DNA of 64,000 nt from Erythrobacter sp. (lineage in GTDB: Bacteria; Pseudomonadota; Alphaproteobacteria; Sphingomonadales; Sphingomonadaceae): NCBI GenBank assembly GCA_027311945.1, contig DAICXZ010000014.1, positions 62,001 to 126,000 of the forward strand, given 5' to 3'. Shown piece after piece: positions 28,565 through 37,030 of the stretch. Positions within the stretch are counted from its first letter, which is position 1; the number at the start of each line of letters is the position of its first letter. The translations under genes were made by a program, and so were the position numbers. A model generated the notes under the pieces. It was not told the DNA's origin, searched no databases, and saw only the letters and a program-made list of their open reading frames with translations.

Positions 28565-30526
28565 ATGCCAGCCACCGATTTCGCCCGTCCATCCCGCCGT
28601 GCTTTTCTCGCCGGTTCGGGCGCCAGCGCGCTCGCGCTTGCCGCTGCCGACAGCGTACGGGCGCAGGCCGCAACCCCGGCGGGCCATGCCGCCGACCTGC
28701 CCGCACTCGCCGCGCAGCCCTTCGACATGGCCGACGTCACCCTGCACGAGAGCCCGTTCCTGCACGCTCAGCGGATGACCGAGCGCTACCTGTTGAGCCT
28801 GTCGCCCGACCGGCTGCTGCACAATTTTCGCGTCAACGCCGGGCTTGAACCGAAGGCGTCCGTCTACGGTGGCTGGGAATCGGAGCCGACCTGGGCCGAC
28901 ATCAACTGCCACGGCCACACGCTGGGCCATTACCTGTCGGCCTGCGCGATGGCCTACCGCTCGACCGGCACGGCCGACTATCGCCAGCGGATCGACTATA
29001 TCGCGAGCGAACTGGCCGCCTGCCAGGATGCTGCCGACAGCGGCCTTGTAACCGCCTTCCCGCAAGGCGCGGCGCTGGTAGCAGCGCATATCGCGGGCGA
29101 ATCGATTACCGGCGTGCCGTGGTACACGCTGCACAAGATCTATGCCGGCTTGCGTGACGGTGCCGAGCTGGCCGGGAGCGAGACCGCACGCGCGGTGCTG
29201 ATCCGCCTGGCGGACTGGGGCGTAGTGGCCACCAGCGGACTGTCGGACGAGGCCTTCGAGGCCATGCTCGTCACCGAGCACGGGGGCATGAACGAAATCT
29301 ACGCCGACCTCTACACCATGACCGGCAAGCCCGAATACCGCCGACTGTCCGAGCGATTCTCGCAAAAGGCGCTGATGGTGCCGCTGGCACACGAGCTGGA
29401 CCATCTCGATGGTCTGCATGCCAACACGCAGGTGCCCAAGATCGTCGGTTTCGAGCGTGCCGCGCAGATCGGGGCCGCTGGCGAATACCACGCCGCGGCC
29501 GAGTTCTTCTGGCAGACCGTCACCCGTACCCGCTCCTACGCCACCGGCGGGCATGGCGATGGCGAGCACTTCTTCGCCATGGCCGAGGTCGACGACCATG
29601 TGTTTTCAGCCAAGGGTTCGGAAACCTGCTGCCAGCACAACATGGCCAAGCTCACCCGCGCGCTGTTCCTCACGCAGCCGCGCGCAGACTATGCCGATTT
29701 CTACGAGCGCACGCTGTTCAACGGTATCCTTGCCTCGCAAGACCCGGACAGCGGCATGGCTACCTATTTCCAGGGCGCGCGGCCCGGCTACATGAAGCTT
29801 TACCATACCCCCGAAGACAGTTTCTGGTGCTGCACCGGCACGGGGATGGAAAGCCACGTCAAATATCGCGATTCGCTCTACTTCCACGCCGACAAGCAGC
29901 TGTGGGTAAATCTGATGGTCCCCTCCACGCTCCATTGGCGCGAGCAGGGTGCGACACTGACACAGGAAACCCGCTTTCCCGATGCCCCGTCCACGCGGCT
30001 GACCTGGACGCTGGAGCAGCCCGCCGAGCTGACGCTCAACCTGCGCCATCCGGCGTGGAGCGAGCAGGCCCGCGTACTGGTCAACGGCGAGACGGCGATC
30101 GAATCGGACCAGCCGGGCCGCTATCTCGCCCTCGCGCGGCACTGGCGCAGCGGCGACGTAGTCGAGGTGCAGCTGGATATGCAGGTCCGCGCCGATCCGC
30201 TGCCTGCCGCCCCGCACATCGCCGCCTTCACCTATGGCCCGCTGGTTCTCGCCGCCGCCTTGGGCGACGACCAGCTCCCTCCCGGTGCCGATATCGTGAT
30301 CAACGAGCGGAAATATGGCGAATACAACGATACGCCGGTGCCCGTGCCGCAGCTGCAGGGCAACCCAGACGAGGTGGCAGCGCGGATCGTGCCGGTCGAA
30401 GGTGCGGAGCCGCTGACCTTCGCGGTCACCGCCGTGGACGGCACACAGGTGACGCTGGTGCCCTATCACCGTATCGCTCATCAGCGCTACGCAACCTATT
30501 GGGATCTGTCAGCCACCACCGCCTGA
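28565..30526 (+). CDS. GH127 (DUF1680) beta-L-arabinofuranosidase-like protein, Tat-exported
   Basis: 653 residues. The N-terminus has a Tat motif SRRAFLAG and Ala-rich cleavage region ending RAQA. The GH127 barrel carries the zinc site of the family: Glu353-x-Cys355 (GSETCC) and Cys422-Cys423 (FWCCTGTG); in HypBA1 the corresponding Glu and three Cys hold zinc, one Cys acting as nucleophile. Expected to release beta-L-arabinofuranose (or a related sugar) from plant glycans in the periplasm. ATG 28565 follows GAGAGGAC. No other sugar-use genes adjoin it, so the exact substrate is open. Confidence 0.9.
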   Translation: MPATDFARPSRRAFLAGSGASALALAAADSVRAQAATPAGHAADLPALAAQPFDMADVTLHESPFLHAQRMTERYLLSLSPDRLLHNFRVNAGLEPKASVYGGWESEPTWADINCHGHTLGHYLSACAMAYRSTGTADYRQRIDYIASELAACQDAADSGLVTAFPQGAALVAAHIAGESITGVPWYTLHKIYAGLRDGAELAGSETARAVLIRLADWGVVATSGLSDEAFEAMLVTEHGGMNEIYADLYTMTGKPEYRRLSERFSQKALMVPLAHELDHLDGLHANTQVPKIVGFERAAQIGAAGEYHAAAEFFWQTVTRTRSYATGGHGDGEHFFAMAEVDDHVFSAKGSETCCQHNMAKLTRALFLTQPRADYADFYERTLFNGILASQDPDSGMATYFQGARPGYMKLYHTPEDSFWCCTGTGMESHVKYRDSLYFHADKQLWVNLMVPSTLHWREQGATLTQETRFPDAPSTRLTWTLEQPAELTLNLRHPAWSEQARVLVNGETAIESDQPGRYLALARHWRSGDVVEVQLDMQVRADPLPAAPHIAAFTYGPLVLAAALGDDQLPPGADIVINERKYGEYNDTPVPVPQLQGNPDEVAARIVPVEGAEPLTFAVTAVDGTQVTLVPYHRIAHQRYATYWDLSATTA

Positions 30527-30563
30527 GGGCGGCGGCCCTCTATCGCTTTTAGGCAAGGCTGCT

Positions 30564-30594
30564 CCGGGCCTGCGCGCAAGGCGCGTGGGCCCGG
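30564..30594. other. Imperfect G/C-rich stem-loop
   Basis: CCGGGCCTGCGCGC (30564-30577) can pair with GCGCGTGGGCCCGG (30581-30594) at 12 of 14 positions. It lies between the GH127 gene and the convergent tRNA. No T run on either strand. Confidence 0.35.
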
Positions 30595-30690
30595 AAATTC
30601 GCAAGCGCGCCCCGAAAGGTTTGCGCGCGCAATCACCCGCGCCCTTCCCGTTCGGATGGGTATGGATCAGCTATCGATCGGGAAGGAAAA

Positions 30691-30765
30691 TGGAGCGGGC
30701 GAGGCGATTCGAACGCCCGACCCTCACCTTGGCAAGGTGATGCTCTACCCCTGAGCTACGCCCGC
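30691..30765 (-). tRNA. tRNA-Gly (anticodon GCC)
   Basis: The complement folds as a complete 75-nt cloverleaf: acceptor GCGGGCG/CGCCCGC, D arm GCTC/GAGC, anticodon stem TCACC/GGTGA around loop TTGCCAA (anticodon GCC), T arm with TTCGAAT, discriminator T and encoded CCA (30691-30693 on the plus strand). The sequence closely follows bacterial tRNA-Gly(GCC). Confidence 0.98.
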
Positions 30766-30949
30766 TCACTGACGCTACCGGTGTCGAAACCCCGGTGGGG
30801 AGCGGCGCAACTAGCAGCGACCTTTTGACCCTGCAAGCGGAAAAATGCACCTTTTTGCAGAACCCGGCATTTGCGCCGTCAGCCCTTCACAAATCCCCCG
30901 GAAGGCCCACATTGATTGCTTCGTATAAACGCCGACGGGAGCACACGAC

Positions 30950-31867
30950 GTGGCAAGCATGGGCCTCAACATCGACGAACAGAAAGCGGTCGAACGATTC
31001 CGCAAGCAAGTGGTCGAACCCAGCCAGACCAAGCTCGTGATCGTCGACTTCTGGGCCGAATGGTGCGGCCCGTGCAAGGCGCTCACCCCGGTGCTGGAGA
31101 AGGTCTGCGCCGAATATGCCGATAAAGGCGTGGTGCTGGCCAAGATAAACGTCGATGAAGAAGGCTTCATCGCCAGCCAGTTCCAGGTCCAGTCGATCCC
31201 CACGGTCTATGCCATTTTTCAGGGCCAGCCGGTGGCCGACCTGACCCCGGCACGCAGCGAATCGCAGCTGAAGGGCGCGCTTGATCAGATCCTGCAGCAG
31301 GTGCCGGTGAAGCCGGGCGCCGTGGGCGACGAGGCTGCGCCCGATCTCGACCAGCTTCTCGCCCTGGGCGAAGAGGTGCTGGCAGGCGGCGATGCCCAGC
31401 GTGCAGGCTCGATCTTCATGCAGATCGCACAGATGGCGCCCGACAATGCCGCCGCCCATTCGGGGTTGATTCGCGCGCTGCTGGCTGCGGACATGACCGA
31501 AGAGGCTAAGGCCGCCCTTGCCGAGCTGCCCGAAGCCCTGCAGGATGATCCTGCCCTCGCGCAGGCCAAGGCCGCGCTCGATCTGGCAGGGCCGCAGGTC
31601 GATACCGAGGAGCTGTCCGCCTTGCGCCAGGCTGCCGAGGCCAGCCCCGACGATGCAACGGCCCAGATCGCCTATGCCGAGGCAGCCTTTGCCGCTGGTG
31701 ACCGCGATCTTGCGGCAGAGACGCTGTTGGCCGCCATCGGCCGCGAGCAGGAGGGCGGCGATGGTGCCGCCAAGGCGAAGCTTTTGCAGTTCTTCGAGGC
31801 AGTCGGGCTGGAGGACGCCTGGGTTGCAGCCCAGCGCCGCAAGCTTTCGCTGTTGCTGTTCGGATGA
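30950..31867 (+). CDS. Thioredoxin-domain chaperone-like protein (CnoX/YbbN family)
   Basis: 305 residues: an N-terminal thioredoxin domain with active site WCGPC (Cys39, Cys42) and cis-Pro SIPTVY, then a TPR-like helical C-terminal half (~130-305), the arrangement of CnoX/YbbN. The E. coli protein lacks the second Cys of the CxxC; here the full CGPC is kept, so redox activity is likely. GTG 30950 has GACGGGAG at good spacing; ATG 30959 is an alternative. Followed after 16 bases by a LON-domain gene. Confidence 0.92.
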   Translation: MASMGLNIDEQKAVERFRKQVVEPSQTKLVIVDFWAEWCGPCKALTPVLEKVCAEYADKGVVLAKINVDEEGFIASQFQVQSIPTVYAIFQGQPVADLTPARSESQLKGALDQILQQVPVKPGAVGDEAAPDLDQLLALGEEVLAGGDAQRAGSIFMQIAQMAPDNAAAHSGLIRALLAADMTEEAKAALAELPEALQDDPALAQAKAALDLAGPQVDTEELSALRQAAEASPDDATAQIAYAEAAFAAGDRDLAAETLLAAIGREQEGGDGAAKAKLLQFFEAVGLEDAWVAAQRRKLSLLLFG

Positions 31868-31883
31868 CCCGAGGGCAGCCGAT

Positions 31884-32507
31884 ATGGGTCAGATGAGCAA
31901 GGTGCGCCTCTCGATCTTCCCGCTCACCGGGGCCATCCTCTATCCGGGGCTGCACCTGCCGTTGCACATTTTCGAGCCGCGCTATCGCGCGATGGTGGGC
32001 GATGCGCTGGCGCGTGACCGCCGCATCGCGATGATCCAACCAAGCGACGCCGAAGAAGGCGCGCCCCTGTTCGAAGTGGGCTGCGTGGGCCGCATTTCCG
32101 AGGTCGAGACCAGCGAGGACGGCCGTTACAACATCCTGCTGACGGGCGAAAACCGCTTTCGCCTGCTGCGTGAGCTGGATGTCACCACCCCGTTCCGCCA
32201 GATCGAGGCCGAGCTGATCGAAGAGCCGGCGGACGAGATACTCACCTTGGGTGAGCGCGCGGCGTTCGAGTACGAATCGCGCAAGTTCGCCAAGTTGCAG
32301 GGCTACGAGATCGACTGGGATTCGGTCGCGCGGCTGGACGACGTGTCGCTCGTCAACGGCGTCTCGCAGATCGCACCGTTCGATGCGGCGGCGAAGCAGG
32401 CGCTGCTCGAAGCACCCAACCTGCGGGTCCGCTGCGACCTCTTGGTGCAGCTGATGGAATTTTTCGGCAGGGGCGACCCCGACGAGGGCAATGTGACGCT
32501 GCAGTAG
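31884..32507 (+). CDS. Stand-alone LON substrate-binding domain protein
   Basis: 207 residues containing only the Lon N-terminal domain: LSIFPLTGAILYPGLHLPLHIFEPRYR, GCVGRISEVE, GENRFRLL. No ATPase or serine-lysine protease domain follows. Proteins of this kind are conserved in Alphaproteobacteria beside thioredoxin/CnoX genes; role unclear, possibly substrate delivery or quality control. Downstream of cnoX-like gene and likely co-transcribed. Confidence 0.92.
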   Translation: MGQMSKVRLSIFPLTGAILYPGLHLPLHIFEPRYRAMVGDALARDRRIAMIQPSDAEEGAPLFEVGCVGRISEVETSEDGRYNILLTGENRFRLLRELDVTTPFRQIEAELIEEPADEILTLGERAAFEYESRKFAKLQGYEIDWDSVARLDDVSLVNGVSQIAPFDAAAKQALLEAPNLRVRCDLLVQLMEFFGRGDPDEGNVTLQ

Positions 32508-32551
32508 AGGTTACGCTGGCCCATCCGGTCCAGCATCCTCGCCCTTCTCCT

Positions 32552-32647
32552 CGTCGCCCCGGACTTGATCCGGGGCTGGGCTACTTGCGGAGCAGCGCTG
32601 GCTCTGTTGCGCAAGTAGCCCGACCCCGGATCAAGTCCGGGGTGACG
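32552..32647. repeat. Long near-perfect inverted repeat (38-base arms)
   Basis: Arms at 32552-32589 and 32610-32647 match at about 35 of 38 positions and contain CCCCGGACTTGATCCGGGG, itself palindromic; the loop is 20 bases. It lies between the convergent LON-domain and marC genes. It resembles known GC-rich interspersed palindromic elements and may end transcription from both sides. Confidence 0.85.
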
Positions 32648-32681
32648 AACGAGCGAAGGAGTCACCCCATCCGGGGCTAAC

Positions 32682-33302
32682 TCAAGCAAACGAATCGCGC
32701 AGTCCGTCGATCACATATTGCGTGGCAAGCGCGGCCAGCAGCACTCCCAGCAAACGCGTGACCACCGCCTCGACCTTATCGCCGAACACGCGCATCAGCG
32801 GGCTCGCCGCGAGCAGCGCCATCAGGGTCAGCACCAGCACGGTGGCCAGCGCGGCCAGAACCACCAGCGTGCCCTCCATCCCCCGCGCCTGGCCCATCAA
32901 CAGCATGATCGAGGCGATCGCGCCCGGCCCGGCGAGCATCGGCATGGCCATCGGGAATACCGACACGTCCTCGTGCTCGGGATCTTCACGCACCCGGTCG
33001 GCCCGATCGTTGCGGCGTTCGGTGCGCTTCTCGAACACCATTTCAAGCGCGATCAGGAACAGCATGATCCCGCCCGCGACACGGAACGCATCGAGCCCGA
33101 TGTGCATCGCCGCCAGCAGCGCCTCGCCGAACAGTGCGAAGCCGAGCAGGATCACCGCCGCAATCAGGCAGGCGCGGATCGCCATCGAGCGGCGCGCGGC
33201 AGCCGTGGCATTGGCGGTGAGGCCGGCATAGATCGGCGCGCAGCCCGGCGGGTCGATCACCACGAACAGTGTCACGAAGGCAGACATGAACAGCTCGAAC
33301 AT
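32682..33302 (-). CDS. MarC family integral membrane protein
   Basis: 206 residues, six predicted transmembrane segments. Family motifs: FVVIDPPGCAPIYAGLT at the N-terminus, FRVAGGIMLFLIALEMVF, the cytoplasmic charged loop, and PMLAGPGAIASIMLL. MarC-like proteins (UPF0056) are of uncertain function; the original link to multiple antibiotic resistance was withdrawn. Stops next to the long inverted repeat. Confidence 0.93.
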   Translation of the reverse strand: MFELFMSAFVTLFVVIDPPGCAPIYAGLTANATAAARRSMAIRACLIAAVILLGFALFGEALLAAMHIGLDAFRVAGGIMLFLIALEMVFEKRTERRNDRADRVREDPEHEDVSVFPMAMPMLAGPGAIASIMLLMGQARGMEGTLVVLAALATVLVLTLMALLAASPLMRVFGDKVEAVVTRLLGVLLAALATQYVIDGLRDSFA

Positions 33303-33305
33303 CGC

Positions 33306-34064
33306 CTAACCCTCCGTGTCCGGCACGGCAAAGGCAAGCGCTTCCTGCCACTGCCCGCCGCGTTGCCATTCGACCACCATGCGCCAGCTCTCCGGCCCGG
33401 TCTGGTCCACCCGCCAGGCCAGCGTGCCATCGCGCGAACGGGTGAGCGCTTCGGACGAATCCCCGGCAGGCCGTGCGGGACGGTCCGCGCCCTGCTCGCA
33501 ATCGGCCGTACTCGCGGTGATGGCTTGCAGCGCACCGACGATGATGGTGTCCTCATCGGGCTCTGCCTCGGGCGGGCGTGGCGGCGGCTGCGGCACATCG
33601 GGTGTGCCGATGTCATAGGTCCACCTGTAGGAACCGTCGCGGCGGCGCTGCCACACGGTCGCATAGCGCCCGATCACGCCCTCGGCATCGCGATAGCGCC
33701 CGAAGCTGACCGCCAGCGATCCATCGCAGCTCGACCAGACTTCCCGCGGAGCCCATTCAATCGCCTGCGCCGGATCGGGCCGGCCCGCCAGCCACTGGTT
33801 CGCATCGACAGCTTCGCCGCCAACGACCATCCGCGCGCCCGGCGCAGCATACTCGCGAAAGGCAGTCCACTGCCCTTCGTCGCGGGCCATGCGGGCAAAG
33901 GCGAAGTCGGCGGCGGCGACGCGGCCCGGATCGGCCCTGACACCGGCGTTTTCCAACACCCGCTCGGCGATCTTCGCCCGCTCGTTCTGCCGCTGCTGCC
34001 CCGCGCTCGCGCAACCCGCCAGCAGGGCGAGGCAACCAGCCGCAAGGAAAGCGCGCTTCAGCAT
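33306..34064 (-). CDS. Hypothetical lipoprotein
   Basis: 252 residues. The N-terminal signal with lipobox LLAGC (Cys18) predicts a lipid-anchored periplasmic protein. The central part (~45-150, FAFARMARDEGQWTAFREYAAPGA..., VWSSCDGSLAVSFGRYRDAEGVIGRYATVWQRR) resembles SnoaL/DUF4440-type NTF2-like folds; a proline-rich linker (PPPRPPEAEPDED) and a beta-rich tail follow. Substrate unknown. It lies between yggT and marC on the same strand. Confidence 0.75.
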   Translation of the reverse strand: MLKRAFLAAGCLALLAGCASAGQQRQNERAKIAERVLENAGVRADPGRVAAADFAFARMARDEGQWTAFREYAAPGARMVVGGEAVDANQWLAGRPDPAQAIEWAPREVWSSCDGSLAVSFGRYRDAEGVIGRYATVWQRRRDGSYRWTYDIGTPDVPQPPPRPPEAEPDEDTIIVGALQAITASTADCEQGADRPARPAGDSSEALTRSRDGTLAWRVDQTGPESWRMVVEWQRGGQWQEALAFAVPDTEG

Positions 34065-34080
34065 GAGGCGTCCAGCCCGC

Positions 34081-34359
34081 TCAGAGCGATCCGAGGATGA
34101 TCATCAGGATTCTAAGAGCCACAATTAGCACCAGCGGAGAGAAGTCGATCGCGCCGGTGTTCGGCATGATCTTGCGGATCGGGCTGAGCAGCGGGTCGAG
34201 CAACGCGTTCACCGAACGATAGATCGCCACCACGAAGTCGTTCGACGTATTGACCACATTGAACGCCATCAGCAGGCTGAGAACAAACTGCACAATGACC
34301 AAGAAGGTGACGACTTGAACGAGAAGGGCGACAATCTGTATCAACGTCGAAAGCAACAC
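34081..34359 (-). CDS. YggT family membrane protein
   Basis: 92 residues, two hydrophobic segments flanking the family core LLDPLLSPIRKIMPNTGAIDFSPLV. GTG at 34359 is preferred over a TTG two codons upstream since AAGGG lies eight bases before it. YggT proteins affect membrane/osmotic homeostasis or division in some bacteria; function is not established. Confidence 0.88.
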   Translation of the reverse strand: MLLSTLIQIVALLVQVVTFLVIVQFVLSLLMAFNVVNTSNDFVVAIYRSVNALLDPLLSPIRKIMPNTGAIDFSPLVLIVALRILMIILGSL

Positions 34360-34459
34360 TGGCAAAACCCTTTATGTCTGCGTCCCGCCACGCAATCTAG
34401 GCGTTCGGGGAAGGTGTATCAACCGAGTAATACGGGCCGCGTCAAGCACGCCCGCAAGC

Positions 34460-35359
34460 TCAGCCTTTGCTGACCAGCGTGCCTGCCCCGCGACTGGTGA
34501 AGAATTCGAGAAGCATCGCATGGGGCACGCGACCATCGAGGATCACCGCCGCCTCGCACCCAGCCTCGACCGCCTGCACGCAGGTTTCGAGCTTCGGGAT
34601 CATGCCGCCGGTGATGATGCCCTGATCTTCCAGCCGCGCGATGTCTGACGGGCGCAGGTCGGTGAGCAGCTTGCCCTCCTTGTCGAGCACGCCCGGAACG
34701 TCGGTCAGCAGGAACAATCGCGCTGCGCCCAGCGCCGCCGCGATTGCGCCCGCCATGGTATCGGCGTTGATATTGTAGGTCTGGCCGTGGCCGTCGGTGG
34801 CGATGGGGGCGATGATCGGGATCATGCCTGCCGCGCTCAGCGTGTCGAGCACCCGGGTATCGACATCCTTCGGCTCGCCCACGAAGCCCAGGTCCACCGC
34901 CTGTTCGATCTGGCTGTCGGGATCCTTGACCGTGCGCTTGACCTTCTCGGCCCGCACCATCTTGCCGTCCTTGCCGGAGAGGCCGATGGCGGTGCCACCG
35001 GCGCGGTTGATCCAGCTCACCAGCTCCTTGTTGATCGCGCCCGAGAGGACCATCTCGGCCACCGAGGCGGTTTCCTGATCGGTGACGCGCAGGCCGCCGA
35101 TAAACTCGCTTTCCACGCCCAGCTTCTTGAGCATGGCGCCGATCTGCGGGCCGCCGCCGTGGACCACCACCGGGTTGATCCCCACGGCCTTCAGCAGCAC
35201 GATATCTTCGGCGAAATCGCGCGCGGCATCGGGGTTGCCCATCGCGTGGCCGCCATATTTCACCACGAAGCTGCGCCCGGCATAGCGCTGGAAATAGGGC
35301 AGCGCCTCGATCAGCGTCTCGGCCTTGGCGAGCATCTGTTTTTCGGTGGTCTGGTTCAT
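34460..35359 (-). CDS. argB: Acetylglutamate kinase
   Basis: 299 residues; phosphorylates N-acetylglutamate, second step of arginine synthesis. Visible: [62 protein letters not shown] and the C-terminal [15 protein letters not shown] 35359 begins MNQTTEKQ; a frame extension upstream adds ten unrelated residues. Likely arginine-feedback sensitive, judged from the N-terminal helix (residues 1-25) characteristic of regulated forms. Confidence 0.96.
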   Translation of the reverse strand: MNQTTEKQMLAKAETLIEALPYFQRYAGRSFVVKYGGHAMGNPDAARDFAEDIVLLKAVGINPVVVHGGGPQIGAMLKKLGVESEFIGGLRVTDQETASVAEMVLSGAINKELVSWINRAGGTAIGLSGKDGKMVRAEKVKRTVKDPDSQIEQAVDLGFVGEPKDVDTRVLDTLSAAGMIPIIAPIATDGHGQTYNINADTMAGAIAAALGAARLFLLTDVPGVLDKEGKLLTDLRPSDIARLEDQGIITGGMIPKLETCVQAVEAGCEAAVILDGRVPHAMLLEFFTSRGAGTLVSKG

Positions 35360-35426
35360 GGCGCGGGCCTTAGCCGGTCGAAGCGGCAAAGCCTAGACCG
35401 ATCCGGCGAAGGCCCGCACCGTGGGG

Positions 35427-35675
35427 TTACTCGGCTGCGGGTGCGCCGGTGGCAACGCCGGAATCGATTCCGGTGTCGACCGGGGTCATCGGCGTTTCGG
35501 GCAGGTCGACATCGACCGCCTCTTCATCGGCCGGGGTGGCGATCAGTTCGCCGCCGCTCAGGTCTTCGGCATCGACTTCGAGCGTCGGCTCGGTCTCTTC
35601 GCTCTGACAGGCGGCGAGCGCGAAGGCGCCGGCGAGTGCGAGAACGGTGGCGGTGCGGACGGGAATACGGCGCAT
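35427..35675 (-). CDS. Small acidic lipoprotein
   Basis: 82 residues: basic start MRRIPVR, hydrophobic run and lipobox LAAC (Cys near position 23), then an acidic, Glu/Asp-rich, low-complexity tail. AAGGAGAC precedes ATG 35675, which is why this start is chosen over upstream frames. No family recognised. Confidence 0.72.
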   Translation of the reverse strand: MRRIPVRTATVLALAGAFALAACQSEETEPTLEVDAEDLSGGELIATPADEEAVDVDLPETPMTPVDTGIDSGVATGAPAAE

Positions 35676-35787
35676 TGGGGTCTCCTTGAAACGTTCATGG
35701 TACGTGTGAGGGGCACTGCGCGCATGATGCCCGCCCGGCACGGTGCTGGCCAGCCCAATGTGCGGCAGACGACCGGCGCGCGGTCGA

Positions 35788-35934
35788 TCAGTCGGCGAGC
35801 ACCTGCTTGAGCACGGCGATGCGCGCGCGCTCGGCGGTCATGTCGTGCTCGGGATGGGCGGCGACCTTGTCGAGCAGGACTTTCAGTTCCTTGCGGCGAT
35901 CTTCGCGGGTGGTGTGATGCTTTTGATCGGACAT
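35788..35934 (-). CDS. Small cytoplasmic protein, 48 residues
   Basis: ATG 35934 is preceded by GGAAAGGAG at good spacing and the frame ends TGA at 35788. The product is charged and predicted helical (TTREDRRKELKVLLDKVAAHPE, then DMTAERARIAVLKQVLAD) with no signal or membrane segment. No family recognised; it is probably conserved among relatives given the strong ribosome site. Confidence 0.6.
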   Translation of the reverse strand: MSDQKHHTTREDRRKELKVLLDKVAAHPEHDMTAERARIAVLKQVLAD

Positions 35935-36017
35935 CGTTTTGCTCCTTTCCTGACCTTGCAATGGGCAAGATGGCGAGAGGTTCCGGCGGAGCGCGGATTG
36001 CAGAGAGTTACCATCCG

Positions 36018-36048
36018 TTCGTCCTGAGCCTGTCGAAGGGCCGCTTTT
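36018..36048 (+). repeat. Dispersed intergenic repeat, copy 2
   Basis: TTCGTCCTGAGCCTGTCGAAGGG core at 36018-36040 followed by CCGCTTTT; same element and orientation as 9213-9244. It sits between two small minus-strand genes. Confidence 0.65.
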
Positions 36049-36126
36049 CCTCGCGACCGCGCGGGAGCCGGGAAGAGAAGGAAGGAGCTCAGGGCGAACG
36101 GGGTTTGGGTTCCTGCGGCGCGGGGC

Positions 36127-36372
36127 TCAGCGCGGCGGCGAGGCGGGCTCCATCGCCCAGGGATTGACGTGTTTTCTGGGGGCGCCCTGCGCGGAGCCGC
36201 CCGCCGCCTCGACCAACGCGGCGACCGCCTGCTGCTCGGCCTGAGCCTCGGCGTCGTCGCCGGAGCCATCGTCGGCATGGGGGACAGTGCAATAGGCGGT
36301 CAGGCAGACCCCACCCGCCCAGAGCAACGCCCGCCAGCGGCTGCGAAAGACTGCCTGGTACTTGCCGAACAT
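36127..36372 (-). CDS. Hypothetical single-pass membrane protein
   Basis: 81 residues from ATG 36372: basic FGKYQAVFRSRWR, one hydrophobic segment (ALLWAGGVCLTAYCTV), then a DDGSGDDAEAQAEQQAVAALVEAAGG tail. The frame extends upstream to 36438 but without a clear ribosome site for any start, so the 5' end is uncertain. No family recognised. Confidence 0.5.
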   Translation of the reverse strand: MFGKYQAVFRSRWRALLWAGGVCLTAYCTVPHADDGSGDDAEAQAEQQAVAALVEAAGGSAQGAPRKHVNPWAMEPASPPR

Positions 36373-36523
36373 GGCGGCGGGTATGGCATGGGGAGGGTTA
36401 AGGTTTGGTGGTGAGGCAGGAGATGTTCTATCGCTCAAATGATTCGCCTCGTCGCACTAAGCTTGCAGGTTGGTCAGCAGCCAAGCGAATTGCCATCTAC
36501 GACGAGCCAAGGGGAAGAAATCA

Positions 36524-37030
36524 ATGGTTGCGACAATTGGCTACGAAAAAGCTAACCTCAGCGATTTTATTGCGACGCTCCAGTTGGGAAATATCGACAT
36601 CCTAGTCGACATTAGAGATCGCGCACAGTCTCGTCGACCGGGATTCTCGAAGTCGCGCCTTTCGAGCGCGCTAGAGGAGGCTGGCATAGCGTACCTACAC
36701 TTTCGTGAATTGGGCGATCCTAAGGAAGGCAGAGAAGCAGCGCGACAAGGAGATTTCGCCAAATTTCGCCGTATTTTCTCTAACGTCCTTTCAAGTGAGA
36801 GGGCTCAACAAGCACTTGCAAAACTAGAAGAACTGGCCTCACAAAGTGAAATCTGTTTGATGTGCTATGAACGAGATCAGGCAACCTGCCACCGCAAGAT
36901 AGTTTCAGACTGCTTGGAGGTGTCGTTAGGCAAGCCGGCTCGGCATTTGGGGGTTAGATCCGGTGCAGGAAAAAGTGCCGAAGTCGGACGAGTGCGTGAT
37001 ACTTATCAAGGCACAGCCGCATCGCTCTAG
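36524..37030 (+). CDS. DUF488 family protein
   Basis: 168 residues. Family motifs: N-terminal TIGYE, LVDIRDRAQSRRPGFSKSRL, YLHFRELGDP and the C-terminal LMCYERDQATCHRKIVSD. DUF488 proteins have a Rossmann-like fold with conserved Arg and Cys residues; biochemical function is unknown. ATG 36524 follows GGGGAAGAAAT. Base composition is low: 36541-36600 has 26 G/C in 60, against 41 in 60 at 37981-38040 in the adjacent nrdB, suggesting acquisition. It overlaps the next gene by 68 bases. Confidence 0.88.
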   Translation: MVATIGYEKANLSDFIATLQLGNIDILVDIRDRAQSRRPGFSKSRLSSALEEAGIAYLHFRELGDPKEGREAARQGDFAKFRRIFSNVLSSERAQQALAKLEELASQSEICLMCYERDQATCHRKIVSDCLEVSLGKPARHLGVRSGAGKSAEVGRVRDTYQGTAASL

